Below, piece after piece: positions 17,131-25,598 of a stretch of 64,000 bases of DNA. The number at the start of each line of letters is the position of its first letter. Positions within the stretch are counted from its first letter, which is position 1. Origin of the DNA: Winogradskya consettensis (GTDB taxonomy: Bacteria; Actinomycetota; Actinomycetes; Mycobacteriales; Micromonosporaceae); contig NZ_BOQP01000013.1 in the NCBI RefSeq assembly GCF_018332715.1, forward strand, positions 62,001 to 126,000, read 5' to 3'. The notes beneath the pieces are model-generated. The model saw only the letters and a list, made by a program, of their open reading frames with translations, ran no database searches and had not been told where the DNA came from. The translations under genes were made by a program, and so were the position numbers.

Positions 17131-17171
17131 AGCTTGCTCCAAACATTTGGAGAAACTTGGAGCAAGCTGGG
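17131..17171. repeat. TTGGAG phased repeat cluster 3 (downstream of the Fic gene)
   Basis: Shares a 34-base core with cluster 1 except for the two central bases. Its inner 16-mer, CTCCAAACATTTGGAG, is the exact reverse complement of that in cluster 1. Half-sites start at 17148 and 17158. Confidence 0.85.
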
Positions 17172-17242
17172 ACCAAGCCTCGGAAACAGTTCAGGGCCGG
17201 TCCTCCTCGCGGAGAACCAGCCCTGAGCTGGTGCAACATCTG

Positions 17243-17316
<74 letters not shown>

Positions 17317-17402
17317 ATGCGTGCTGGACAATAGTATCCGACACCCACCCGGACGCGAAATCGGTATACCCCCCGGCGTAAAGCCGCAGCTCAGCCGCGC
17401 TG

Positions 17403-18104
17403 TCAGCTCGCGGTCAGGGCCTGCTTGTAGAAGTCGGCGGGGTCGGCGGCGAGGGAGGCTTTGACCATGGCGCTCCAGTCGTCGGCGAGGGCTTCCAGTT
17501 TTCCGGCTTCCAGGGCGTCGAGGCCGGCGGCCACCACCGTGGCGGGGGCGATCTTGGGGCCGTCATAGAAGGCGGCCATGTCGGTGTCGGCGGCGCCGAG
17601 GAAGAGGCCGGTGACCAGGGTGTTCTGGGGGGCCAGTTCGAGGCGGACGCCGTTGGTCATGTTCCAGGCCGCTGCCTTGGCCGCCGCGTAGGCGTTCGAG
17701 CCGTCGTACGCGAACCAGGACAGCGCCGACAGCACGTTGAGGATCGCGCCGCCGGTGAGTTGCGGGGCGAAGGCTCGGATCATGTTGAGGGTGCCCCAGA
17801 AGTGGGTGTCCAGTTCTCGGCGGATGTCGTCCAGGTCTCCCGTGACGAGGCTGACGCCGGTGGAGATGCCCGCGTTGTTGATCAGGATGGTGACGTCGGG
17901 GGCGGCGAGGGCTGCGGCGGCGATCGAGGCCCGGTCGGTGATGTCGAGTTCTAGGGGCGTGACGCCGGGGAGGTCGATGCTGGAGGCGCGGCGGGCCGTT
18001 GCGTAGACCTTGGCTGCTCCCCGGTCGAGGAGGGACTGGGTGAACTGGCGGCCGAGGCCTCGGTTGGCGCCGGTGACGAGGACGGTTGCTCCGTTGATCT
18101 GCAT
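17403..18104 (-). CDS. Short-chain dehydrogenase/reductase
   Basis: 233 aa from ATG 18104. The Rossmann nucleotide motif TGANRGLG is at ~10-17, NNAG at ~80, and the catalytic Tyr-x-x-x-Lys is YAAAK after a Ser in the preceding strand. It is a classical SDR using NAD(P)H; the substrate is unknown. An upstream in-frame extension is possible, but ATG 18104 begins seven bases after a -10 box of a MerR-type promoter, so a leaderless mRNA controlled by the divergent MerR gene is likely. Confidence 0.88.
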   Translation of the reverse strand: MQINGATVLVTGANRGLGRQFTQSLLDRGAAKVYATARRASSIDLPGVTPLELDITDRASIAAAALAAPDVTILINNAGISTGVSLVTGDLDDIRRELDTHFWGTLNMIRAFAPQLTGGAILNVLSALSWFAYDGSNAYAAAKAAAWNMTNGVRLELAPQNTLVTGLFLGAADTDMAAFYDGPKIAPATVVAAGLDALEAGKLEALADDWSAMVKASLAADPADFYKQALTAS

Positions 18105-18143
18105 GTCGGTTACGCTAGAACCTGACGTTGACGTCAGAGGCAA
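18105..18143 (-). promoter_or_regulatory. MerR-type promoter with palindromic operator
   Basis: Reading toward the SDR gene: -35 TTGCCT (18138-18143), a 20-base spacer, -10 TAGCGT (18112-18117), then seven bases to ATG. The spacer holds a 7+2+7 palindrome, CTGACGT-TG-ACGTCAG on the plus strand (18122-18137). An over-long 19-20 base spacer with a dyad inside it is the hallmark of MerR-activated promoters. Confidence 0.75.
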
Positions 18144-18163
18144 GGGTTGCGACGGGAGTCACT

Positions 18164-18544
18164 GTGCGGATCGGTGAGCTGGCGGAGAAGGCGGGCGTGA
18201 GCGTCCGGGCGTTGCGCTACTACGAGGAGCAGGAGTTGCTGGCCTCGGAGCGCAGCGCGAGCGGGCAGCGTCACTATCGCGAGGATGCCGTCGATCGGGT
18301 GCAGCTGATCCAGATGCTCTACGGGGCCGGTCTGTCCAGCAAGACGGTCGCTGAGCTGCTGCCGTGCGTCGATGCCAAGGTCAACACGCCGGAGTCACGG
18401 GCCCGGCTCGCCGACGAGCGGGAGCGGATCAATCAGCAGATCATTGATCTCACTCGTACGAGGGACCGCCTCGACGCCGTCATCGAGCTCTCGCAGAGCC
18501 CGACCAACGGGTGCACGATCGTCGAAGAAGCGCTCTACGCATGA
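18164..18544 (+). CDS. MerR-family transcriptional regulator
   Basis: 126 aa from GTG 18164, with GGGAG ahead of it. The N-terminal winged helix has the standard RIGELAEKAGVSVRALRYYE pattern. A coiled-coil dimerisation helix follows (~80-110). The C-terminus is short and contains one Cys (NGCTIVEEALYA), so the effector may be a small organic molecule and not a metal; this is uncertain. It lies divergently to the SDR gene, whose promoter carries a fitting operator. The cutA start overlaps its stop (ATGA). Confidence 0.9.
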   Translation: MRIGELAEKAGVSVRALRYYEEQELLASERSASGQRHYREDAVDRVQLIQMLYGAGLSSKTVAELLPCVDAKVNTPESRARLADERERINQQIIDLTRTRDRLDAVIELSQSPTNGCTIVEEALYA

Positions 18545-18864
18545 CGGGTGAGCCGGTGTGCGAGGTCGTCATCACGGCCGCTGATGCCGAGTGGCTGGCC
18601 GGGTTCACGCGGCGGCTGGTCGAGGATCGGCTGGCGGCATGCGGGCATCAGATCACCCCGATCCGGTCGATCTACCGGTGGGAGGGCACGGTGCACGACG
18701 AGGCCGAGGCGCGGGTCACCCTGCATACCCGCGCCTCGCTCGTGCCGGACATCGTGGCCCGGGCCGACGCCGAGCATGAGTACGACGTGCCCTGCGTCCT
18801 GGCCCTGCCGATCACCGACGGCAACCCGGCCTACCTGGAATGGATCGTTCGGGAGACCGCTTAA
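18541..18864 (+). CDS. cutA: CutA1-like divalent-ion tolerance protein
   Basis: 107 aa, the usual CutA1 length. The family is recognised by LVEDRLAACGHQITPIRSIYRWEG and the later EYDVPCVLALPI. CutA1 forms very stable trimers with a ferredoxin-like fold. A copper-tolerance role was proposed in E. coli but is not settled. The chosen ATG overlaps the merR stop, indicating coupling. Its TAA stop shares the palindrome TTAA with the convergent pyrE stop. Confidence 0.9.
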   Translation: MTGEPVCEVVITAADAEWLAGFTRRLVEDRLAACGHQITPIRSIYRWEGTVHDEAEARVTLHTRASLVPDIVARADAEHEYDVPCVLALPITDGNPAYLEWIVRETA

Positions 18865-19385
18865 ACAGCGGCCTCGAGAGCCGCGCGGGTGAGCAGTGCA
18901 CGCAGCGTGATGCCGGCTTCGGCCAGAGCCTCGCTGCCGCCCTCCTGCCGGTCGATGACGCAGAGTGCGTGGTCGACGTGCGCGCCGAGCTTGCGCAACT
19001 CCTCGGTGGAGATGACGACCTGACCGCCGGAGGTGACCACGTCCTCGATGACCAGGACGCGGCGGCCGGCGACCTCGGCGCCCTCGGAGAGGCGGGCGGT
19101 GCCGTACTGCTTGGCCTGTTTGCGGACGAAGGCGGTGGGGAGCTTGGCGTGCCGGGCGACCGCGGTGACCACCGCGATGCCGCCCATCTCCAGGCCGGCC
19201 AGGACCTCGGTGCCCTCGGGGATGAGGACGGCCATCTGCTCCGCCAGCTGGTCGAGCAGGACCGGGTCGGCCTCGAACTGGTACTTGTCGAAGTATTCGG
19301 TCGCGGTCCGGCCGGAGCGCAGGACGAACTCGCCGGTCAGGCGGCTCACGTCGCGGACCTGCCGCGCAAGGTCTGAGTCAGTCAC
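18861..19385 (-). CDS. pyrE: Orotate phosphoribosyltransferase
   Basis: 174 aa from GTG 19385. The PRPP-binding signature VLVIEDVVTSGGQV lies at ~110-123, and the catalytic loop region contains KQAKQYGTARLSEG. It converts orotate and PRPP to OMP in pyrimidine synthesis. The open frame extends ~150 codons further upstream without related sequence, so the inner start is used. TAGGCT (minus, 19394-19399) lies eight bases before GTG, suggesting an almost leaderless transcript. Its stop overlaps that of cutA. Confidence 0.93.
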   Translation of the reverse strand: MTDSDLARQVRDVSRLTGEFVLRSGRTATEYFDKYQFEADPVLLDQLAEQMAVLIPEGTEVLAGLEMGGIAVVTAVARHAKLPTAFVRKQAKQYGTARLSEGAEVAGRRVLVIEDVVTSGGQVVISTEELRKLGAHVDHALCVIDRQEGGSEALAEAGITLRALLTRAALEAAV

Positions 19386-19442
19386 GAGGTAACAGCCTAG
19401 GAGGTCTCTCAGCGAACTCTCGAACCGGTCGATCAGAAGATC

Positions 19443-20600
19443 ATGCAGAGTCTCTCTGACCGGTGGTTCGGGGTCGGGCACAGTGTGGCGCCGGATTCCG
19501 CCAAGGCGGGGGCGGAGGCCACGGCGGCTGCGCTGTCCGGGCGTACGCCAAAGGCCGTCTTTGTCTTCTGCTCGGTCAACCACGCCGTGCCCGCGTTGCT
19601 CGACGCCGTCCGGGCCGAGGTCGGGCCTGGGGTGACGGTCGTGGGCGGTAGCAGCCTCGGCGAAATTTCCTCGGAGGCCGGGGCGACAACCGACGGCGTG
19701 GTGGTCACGGCCCTGGGTGGGGACGGATTCGATATCCGTACGCGCATCGCGTACGTCGGCGGCAACGGTCATCGCGAAGCCGGCGCCGACGTGGCACACG
19801 CGCTGGATGGGATGGACCGGCCGCACACCGCGCTGATGATGATCTGCGAGGGCATGTCAGGCAACCCGCACGAGATAGTCCGGGGCGCCTACTCGGTGGT
19901 CGGCGCCGCCGTGCCGCTGGTCGGCGGGCTGGCGGCGAACGACACCGGGAAGCGCTCGTTCCAGTTCCACGACGACCGGGTGGTCTCCGGCGCGGTTGTC
20001 GGCGTCGCGATCGGCTCGGACGCGCCGATGGGGGTGGGTATCGCGCACGGCTGGCACCGGGTCGAACCGCCCATGGTGATCACCGGCAGCGACCAGACCC
20101 GGATCCTGGAGCTGGACGGCGAACCCGCGCTGGACGTGCTGCTGCGCCGCCGGGGCATGGCCGACCCGGCGGAGCTGTTCGCGAACAACACCCGGTTGCA
20201 GGCGATCGGGCTGTCCCGGCGCAGTGGCGAGGACATCCGGATCATCGTCGCGGCGGACGAGGCGGACCGTTCACTGATCGGGCTGGCGACCATGCCGCAG
20301 GGGGCCATCTGCTGGCTGATGGACAGCGACTACGAGTCGCTGGTCGCCGGGGCCACCGCGTCGTGCGAGGAGGCGGTCGCGGGGCTCGACGGGCGGCCAC
20401 CGATCGGGGTCTTCACGTTCGACTGCGGCGGGCGGCGGGGCGCGCTGGGCGATGAGGGCATCCGCGCCGAGGCTGCGACGATCTCCGCCGCGCTGCCCGG
20501 GGTGCCGTTCGGCGGGCCGTACACGATGGGGGAGATCGCCCGGACGCGTGGTTCGCTCGGGACCCATGCCCTGACCCTCGTCACGCTTGCGCTGGCCTGA
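19443..20600 (+). CDS. FIST-domain sensory protein
   Basis: 385 aa. The N-terminal half matches the FIST N domain (repeated Gly-rich strands, VTVVGGSSLGEISSEAG) and the C-terminal half FIST C (GVFTFDCGGRRGALG and a final PFGGPYTMGEIA). FIST domains are predicted to bind small ligands, possibly amino acids, and often accompany signalling proteins. No signal peptide or membrane segment is visible, so it is probably cytoplasmic. Only three bases separate it from the c-di-GMP gene downstream, so the two form an operon and may be sensor and effector. Confidence 0.85.
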   Translation: MQSLSDRWFGVGHSVAPDSAKAGAEATAAALSGRTPKAVFVFCSVNHAVPALLDAVRAEVGPGVTVVGGSSLGEISSEAGATTDGVVVTALGGDGFDIRTRIAYVGGNGHREAGADVAHALDGMDRPHTALMMICEGMSGNPHEIVRGAYSVVGAAVPLVGGLAANDTGKRSFQFHDDRVVSGAVVGVAIGSDAPMGVGIAHGWHRVEPPMVITGSDQTRILELDGEPALDVLLRRRGMADPAELFANNTRLQAIGLSRRSGEDIRIIVAADEADRSLIGLATMPQGAICWLMDSDYESLVAGATASCEEAVAGLDGRPPIGVFTFDCGGRRGALGDEGIRAEAATISAALPGVPFGGPYTMGEIARTRGSLGTHALTLVTLALA

Positions 20601-20603
20601 CGC

Positions 20604-22841
20604 ATGTATACCTGGTCGACGCATCAGCTCACCGAGTACTTCACCGCCGTGAACGCGTCGGCGGATGAGACCGCGGCCATCTCGCTGGCGGTCGAGCGAG
20701 CCTGCGAGATGGTCGAGGCCGAGGCCGGCGCGGTGGTGCTCGGCGATCGGGTGCACGGCGCGTGGGGGTTCGGGTCGGACGTACCCACCAAGGGAATTCT
20801 CTCGATCGCCAGGGCGCCGGGCACGTTGTCGGTCCCTGCTTTAGGCGATCTGTACGCCGTCCCGAGCGCCCTCGGCGAAGCGATCGAAGGCGCGCTGGTC
20901 GTGGGCCGCCTCGACGAGCCGTTCACGCCCGAGGAACGCCAGATGCTCCAGGGCATGGCCCAGGTCCTCGGCGTCGCCCTGCGCAGCATCCGGGTGCTGA
21001 TCGACGAGCGCACCCTGCGCGCCGAGCGGGAACGCGAGGCCACCGAGCGGCTGATCCTGCTGGAGCAGGCGCAGACCCGGCAGCGGCTGGTCGAGACGCT
21101 GCTGACGATCCAGCGCGCGATCTCCAACCGCAAGCCGCTGCCCGAGATCCTGGACGCGGTCACCAGCGGGACGGCGGCGCTGCTCGGCGGCGCACCGGTG
21201 GCGTTGATCCTGGCCGAGGGCGGCCGGGGCCGGCGGCTGAGCGTCGCGTCGACCTCCGGCCCGGAAGGCTACGACTTCGCCGACCCGGACAGCTCGCACA
21301 CCGAGGCGCGCGAAGCCATGGCCACCGCCCAGGTGATCGTCCGGGCCGTCGATCCGCACGATCCGGCCTGGGGCACGATCATCGCCACCCCCGTACGCGT
21401 GACCGGCGAGATGGCCGGCGCCCTCGTCGCGCAGCTCCCCGGGTCCGTGGACCAGTACTCGGAGCAGCGTGAGCAGCTCGCGGCGTTCGCTCAGCAGGTG
21501 AGCCTGGCGCTCACGGATGCGCGTACGGTCGAAGCCGTCCGCGAGGCCCACCACGACCCGGTCACCGGCCTGCCCAACCGCGGCCTGTTCCTGAAGATCT
21601 TCAACCGGGTGCTGGCGTCGCGGGCCGCCCTCACCGAGCCGACCAGCGTGCTCTTCATCGACCTGGACAGGTTCAAGGCCGTCAACGACAGCCTCGGCCA
21701 CGAAGCCGGCGATCAGTTGCTGGCCGCGGTCGCGGGACGGATCCGGGCATGTGTACGCGCGAGCGACACCACGGCACGCCTCGGTGGCGACGAGTTCGCC
21801 GTCCTGCTGCACAACTCGCCGGTGGACGCGGCGACCGCCGTGGGCGAACGGGTGATCGAGACGGTCAAGGAGCCGTTCAACATCGCCGGGCGGGACATCT
21901 TCATCGGCGCCAGCGTCGGGGTCGCGATCACCCGGGCCGCGGCCGCGAACTCGGACACCCTGCTGAGCAACGCGGACCTGGCGATGTACCGGGCGAAGAA
22001 GGAGGGCCCCGGCAAGGTCGTCGTCTACGAGCCGCACATGCACACCGAGGCGATCAACTACCTGAGTCTGCGTACGGACCTGCAGCGCGCGCTCCAGGAG
22101 CACGAGTTCCGGCTTCAATACCAGCCTCTCGTACGCCTGGACACCGGCGAGACCGCGGGCGTGGAGGCACTGATCCGCTGGCACAGCCCCGCGCGGGGAC
22201 TGGTGTCGCCCGTGGACTTCATCCCGATCGCCGAGGAGTCCGGGCTGATCGTCGAGCTCGGACAGTGGGTGCTGGAGACGTCGGCGGCGCAGGTGGCGGC
22301 GTGGCGGCGTACCCATCCGGATCTGACCTTGAATGTGAACGTCTCGGGTCATCAGCTCGTGCACCCGCGGTTCGCGGCGAACGTGACCCGCGCGCTCGCC
22401 GTGGCCGGTCTGCCCTCGGGGGCGGTGACGCTGGAACTGACCGAGTCGGTGCTGATGAGCGACCCGGATGCGGCGGTGGCGTCGCTGGCCAGCCTGCGTG
22501 AGCTGGGCGTCCAACTGTCCATCGACGACTTCGGGACGGGTTATTCGTCCCTGGCCTACCTGCGGGAACTGCCGGTGGACGAGCTGAAGATCGACCGCGC
22601 CTTCATCGCGCGGGCCGAGCTCACCGGCGAAGATCTCGCATTGGTACGCACCATTGTCGAACTGGGCCACATCCTGGGACTGCGCGTGGTGGCCGAAGGC
22701 ATCGAGAACGCCGCCCAGCTCGAGGCGCTCCGCCGGCTGGGCTGCTCCTACGGTCAGGGATATCACCTGTGCCGCCCCAGCAACCCGGCGGACATCCCGC
22801 AGGTCCTCGCGCGACGGTCGCTGACCGCTGTTCACCCGTAA
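20604..22841 (+). CDS. GAF-GGDEF-EAL cyclic-di-GMP enzyme
   Basis: 745 aa. The N-terminal ~300 residues contain GAF-like segments and a coiled-coil linker around 120-160. The GGDEF domain has RLGGDEFAV intact and the EAL domain has GVEALIRWH, DDFGTGYSS and LKIDRAFI intact, so both diguanylate cyclase and phosphodiesterase activities are possible. No transmembrane helix is visible. It would set c-di-GMP, which in actinomycetes controls development via BldD. It is cotranscribed with the FIST gene, whose ligand signal it probably receives. Confidence 0.93.
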   Translation: MYTWSTHQLTEYFTAVNASADETAAISLAVERACEMVEAEAGAVVLGDRVHGAWGFGSDVPTKGILSIARAPGTLSVPALGDLYAVPSALGEAIEGALVVGRLDEPFTPEERQMLQGMAQVLGVALRSIRVLIDERTLRAEREREATERLILLEQAQTRQRLVETLLTIQRAISNRKPLPEILDAVTSGTAALLGGAPVALILAEGGRGRRLSVASTSGPEGYDFADPDSSHTEAREAMATAQVIVRAVDPHDPAWGTIIATPVRVTGEMAGALVAQLPGSVDQYSEQREQLAAFAQQVSLALTDARTVEAVREAHHDPVTGLPNRGLFLKIFNRVLASRAALTEPTSVLFIDLDRFKAVNDSLGHEAGDQLLAAVAGRIRACVRASDTTARLGGDEFAVLLHNSPVDAATAVGERVIETVKEPFNIAGRDIFIGASVGVAITRAAAANSDTLLSNADLAMYRAKKEGPGKVVVYEPHMHTEAINYLSLRTDLQRALQEHEFRLQYQPLVRLDTGETAGVEALIRWHSPARGLVSPVDFIPIAEESGLIVELGQWVLETSAAQVAAWRRTHPDLTLNVNVSGHQLVHPRFAANVTRALAVAGLPSGAVTLELTESVLMSDPDAAVASLASLRELGVQLSIDDFGTGYSSLAYLRELPVDELKIDRAFIARAELTGEDLALVRTIVELGHILGLRVVAEGIENAAQLEALRRLGCSYGQGYHLCRPSNPADIPQVLARRSLTAVHP

Positions 22842-22924
22842 GCGTAATTGATCAGCAGCTTGGGTAGAGGTGTGTCCAGTTTCGGCTACTTTGCGAATTA
22901 GCCAATACCTCTGAGAGGTTCGTC

Positions 22925-23221
22925 GTGACCCCCTTCGCGCTGCTCTTCCTGATCGCTCTCGCCGGCTCTTCCTGTTTCGCCATCGGCCGCGCACTCGGCC
23001 GCGGCGAACGATACGAAAAGGGCTACCGCGAGGGCTTCCGCGACGGTGAGACCGGATCCCTGGCCCGCGCCGCCCGCCTGATCCAGCTCAACGACCGCCG
23101 CTCGATCGCACCGGCCGTCGAATCCATGCTGGTGCCCGGCCCGGTGCCCTATCTGCTGCCGCAGCGCGGGGCGGCACCCGTCGTCGTCGGAGTGCCGGCC
23201 CGCCCGCAGCTCGCGGTGTAA
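22925..23221 (+). CDS. Small membrane-anchored protein of unknown function
   Basis: 98 aa from a GTG preceded by GAGAGG. An N-terminal hydrophobic helix (~3-23) is followed by an Arg/Glu/Gly-rich amphipathic stretch (GRGERYEKGYREGFRDGE) and a Pro/Val-rich tail. No family is recognised. The Tyr-x-x-Gly spacing (EKGYREGFRDG) is a short glycine-periodic repeat. It ends three bases before the convergent chitinase gene. Confidence 0.65.
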   Translation: MTPFALLFLIALAGSSCFAIGRALGRGERYEKGYREGFRDGETGSLARAARLIQLNDRRSIAPAVESMLVPGPVPYLLPQRGAAPVVVGVPARPQLAV

Positions 23222-23224
23222 CTT

Positions 23225-24316
23225 TCAGCAGTAGAGATTGGCTCCCGGGCTGACCCCGAGAATCGCGGTGAACCGGTTGTACGCGTCCACCCGGCTCTGC
23301 ACCTGCGCGGGATTGCGCCCGTCACACTCGAGCGAACCGTTGATGCTCCGGATCGTCTGACCGAAACCGGCGCTGTTCACCATGGCGTCGTGCGGCGTCA
23401 TCGTGCCCGGCCCCCGCTGCGTCATCCAGTACCAGACGGCGGTCTGATAGGCGACCGATGCTTCGTTCTTGACCCGGTCAGGATTGTTCAGCAGATCGAT
23501 CCCGAGCGCGTCCCCGGCAGCCTTGTAGTTGAAATTCCAGCTCAACTGAATAGGCCCACGCCCGTGGTACGCGGACTGCCCCGCCGGACACCCGTACGAC
23601 TGGCTGGTGTCACAGTAGAGCGGCCAGTTCGCCTGATTCTGCTCCTCGACGTAGACCAGACCACCGGACTCGTGGTTCACGTTCGCGAGGAAAGCCGCGG
23701 CTTCCTGCTTCTTCACCGTGTCACTGCCGGTCGTGGTGAACGCCGGATACTTCTTCACGGCGTCGACCAGGCCCGCGTACGAGTAGAAGCCGATCCGGCT
23801 CGGGAACATCTGGTTGAACTGCGCCTCGGTCACCGGAAAACTCGAGTTTCCCGGCGGCTGCGTCGTCGGCGGCGTGGTGCCACCACCGGAGCAGGAGTAC
23901 GGCTCCCAGTACCAGGTGCTGATGATCGGGTCATAACCCGGGTTCTCGTTCTTCGCCCGGTAGTAGCCCCCGTTCGAGTACTTCACGATCGAACCCGCCG
24001 GATACCACGTCCCCGCCACCCAGTTCGGGTAGCTGCACCCACCGGGCGGCGTCGTCGGGTCGCCCCCACCACCACAGGCCCCGTTGTCGGTCCACACCCC
24101 GGACCCACCGGTGCTGGGCGTCTCCCCCTGCGTCCACCACTTCGCGGTCCAGTTGTGCGCACTGTAGGACGCCCGCTGCCCGCCTGTGTAGACCGTCGAG
24201 CTGCCGTACGCCGCCACGCAGGCCTCGGCCGCATTGGACGCGGTCATCGGGACAACCGCCGTCGCGACACCGGCCAGCACCACACCAACTATCGCCATGA
24301 GCCGTCTTCTGGGCAT
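23225..24316 (-). CDS. Secreted family 19 chitinase with two chitin-binding modules
   Basis: 363 aa. The signal peptide spans ~1-30 (RRRLMAIVGVV to SNAA). Two small modules with Trp/Tyr-rich CBM5/12-like sequence follow: WTAKWWTQGETP and, after a Gly/Pro linker, YPAGSIVKYSNGGYYRAK. The GH19 catalytic domain (~155-363) shows VNHESGG (catalytic Glu) and the YHGRGPIQLSWNFNY signature. It hydrolyses chitin outside the cell with inversion. Two binding modules suit insoluble chitin. A promoter with a TAATAG -10 box lies upstream. Confidence 0.93.
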   Translation of the reverse strand: MPRRRLMAIVGVVLAGVATAVVPMTASNAAEACVAAYGSSTVYTGGQRASYSAHNWTAKWWTQGETPSTGGSGVWTDNGACGGGGDPTTPPGGCSYPNWVAGTWYPAGSIVKYSNGGYYRAKNENPGYDPIISTWYWEPYSCSGGGTTPPTTQPPGNSSFPVTEAQFNQMFPSRIGFYSYAGLVDAVKKYPAFTTTGSDTVKKQEAAAFLANVNHESGGLVYVEEQNQANWPLYCDTSQSYGCPAGQSAYHGRGPIQLSWNFNYKAAGDALGIDLLNNPDRVKNEASVAYQTAVWYWMTQRGPGTMTPHDAMVNSAGFGQTIRSINGSLECDGRNPAQVQSRVDAYNRFTAILGVSPGANLYC

Positions 24317-24637
24317 GGATCACCTTTTTCGCGTGGGGATGAGGGGGGAACGGATTGATTGAACTAGATGTCCCCATCCGGCCGCAATATCTATTAGGAA
24401 ACTTCACAGATTAAAACAATTCCCCCGCCGATTGGCCGGCTCCTGAACGGGCCGCGCTCACCGCCCGATGATCCTTCACGGACATCGACCGTTCCGACTC
24501 CCGTGCGATCAGCCGACATCCGAGGTGTCGACGCCGCCGCCTGTGTAATCAACGCCATCGTAGTTCCGCGACCGGTAACCCGAGCGGAAATCCGGGAGCC
24601 ATCGGATCGATCCACTTGGCGCGCGAGGAGCGCCCCC
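24317..24637. other. Divergent intergenic region upstream of the chitinase
   Basis: About 320 bases, AT-richer than its surroundings near 24320-24420. It holds the chitinase promoter and a GGTGA ribosome-binding site before the chitinase ATG. No classical 12-base chitinase direct repeats or clear DasR box were seen. No gene is supported. Confidence 0.6.
24391..24419 (-). promoter_or_regulatory. Candidate promoter of the chitinase gene
   Basis: On the minus strand TTGTTT (24414-24419) and TAATAG (24391-24396) are 17 bases apart, close to the sigma-70-type consensus. The 5' untranslated region would be about 70 bases. Confidence 0.55.
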
Positions 24638-25030
24638 ATGACATACCCGGCGAACAATCAGAATCAGTCGACACAGCCCGCCGGTCGCCCCCGGTGCCGT
24701 GCCGTCGCAGCCAAGCGAGCCCGCCTTTCCGCCCACGCCGCCCGAACCGATGTACGGCCCGGCGGCGCCCGGCTTCGGCGATCCCGTGCGCGACGGCAAG
24801 TTCGAATTCACGGCCAGCAAGATGGACTGCTCGAGGTCCGAGGTCGGCAACTTGTTCCTCAACAAGAGGGCCCAGGGCAAGTTCTGCCAGATCACGGTGA
24901 AGGTGGAGAACATCGGCAAGAAGGCTCAGGATTTCGACGGTTCGTCGCAGAAGGCGCTGGATCCAAGGGCACCGAGCTCGTCCTGCACGACAGCATGTTC
25001 TCGGGCGGCGTCGAGGTGGCGTTGTCCTAG
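24638..25030 (+). pseudogene. DUF4352-type protein, disrupted by frameshifts and an internal deletion
   Basis: The first frame gives MTYPANNQNQSTQPAG and then loses sense. From ~24690 the next frame continues the natural sequence (Pro-rich, then GDPVRDGKFEFTASKMDCS and VKVENIGKKAQDFDGSSQKA). Around 24955-24965 it shifts back, ending KGTELVLHDSMFSGGVEVAL. The two ends are the recognisable start and C-terminus of the DUF4352 immunoglobulin-like domain, but the ~50-60 residues normally between them and the usual N-terminal membrane helix are missing. So it is a decayed, internally deleted gene. Sequencing error could explain a frameshift but not the missing middle. Confidence 0.75.
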
Positions 25031-25587
25031 GTGCGGTCGTGTCCGAGCAGGTGGGCGAGTTGCTCTGTCGGGGAGGTGGTGGCGGCTCCAGGGACCGGGG
25101 CGGCGTACATGACGCCGCGGAGGCGCTCGGGGATGACTGTGGCGGCGTAGGAGAGGCACCTGTCGGCGATCCCGTCGGGTGCCTCGCTCGGCTGGCCGGT
25201 TGCTACGGCGAGGTCCCAGCCGTGGGTGACGGTTTCGACCGTGAAGCCGCGGGCCGCCTCCAACGCCGTGCACGGACCCCATGGCGCGGTGACCTGGTCG
25301 TCGGGGGCGAGTTCGAGCCAGGCGGCGCGGATCTCCACGGCCAGCTCGGCATAGGTGGTGGCCAGGTCGGCGTCCGGGATGTCCACGATCACGTGGGGGA
25401 TGGCTCGGGTAGAGACGCCGCGAGCGGTGCCCAGGCCTCGATGGGCCGTGCCCAGGAGGTGGCCCTGCAGGGCTCGGACGGTGAAGTCCTTGCAGGGGGT
25501 CGGTCGATCCAGGTCAGGGGCGGTGGTCGCATGCATGAGGGCGGTCACCCAGGTGAGGGCGGTGAAGTAGTCCTGGCCGAATTTCAC
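25027..25587 (-). CDS. TIGR03086-type (MDMPI/DinB-fold) metal-binding protein
   Basis: 186 aa from GTG 25587, which follows an AAGAG. Family features are TPCKDFTVRALQGHLLG near the N-terminus and THGWDLAVATGQ in the second half; the His residues are the presumed metal ligands. Members resemble mycothiol-dependent maleylpyruvate isomerases, but the specific reaction is unknown. The start is 69 bases before the window's asd stop region in the direction of transcription; the open frame runs back through asd but without family sequence. Confidence 0.8.
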   Translation of the reverse strand: MKFGQDYFTALTWVTALMHATTAPDLDRPTPCKDFTVRALQGHLLGTAHRGLGTARGVSTRAIPHVIVDIPDADLATTYAELAVEIRAAWLELAPDDQVTAPWGPCTALEAARGFTVETVTHGWDLAVATGQPSEAPDGIADRCLSYAATVIPERLRGVMYAAPVPGAATTSPTEQLAHLLGHDRT

Positions 25588-25598
25588 GGCTCTTGATA

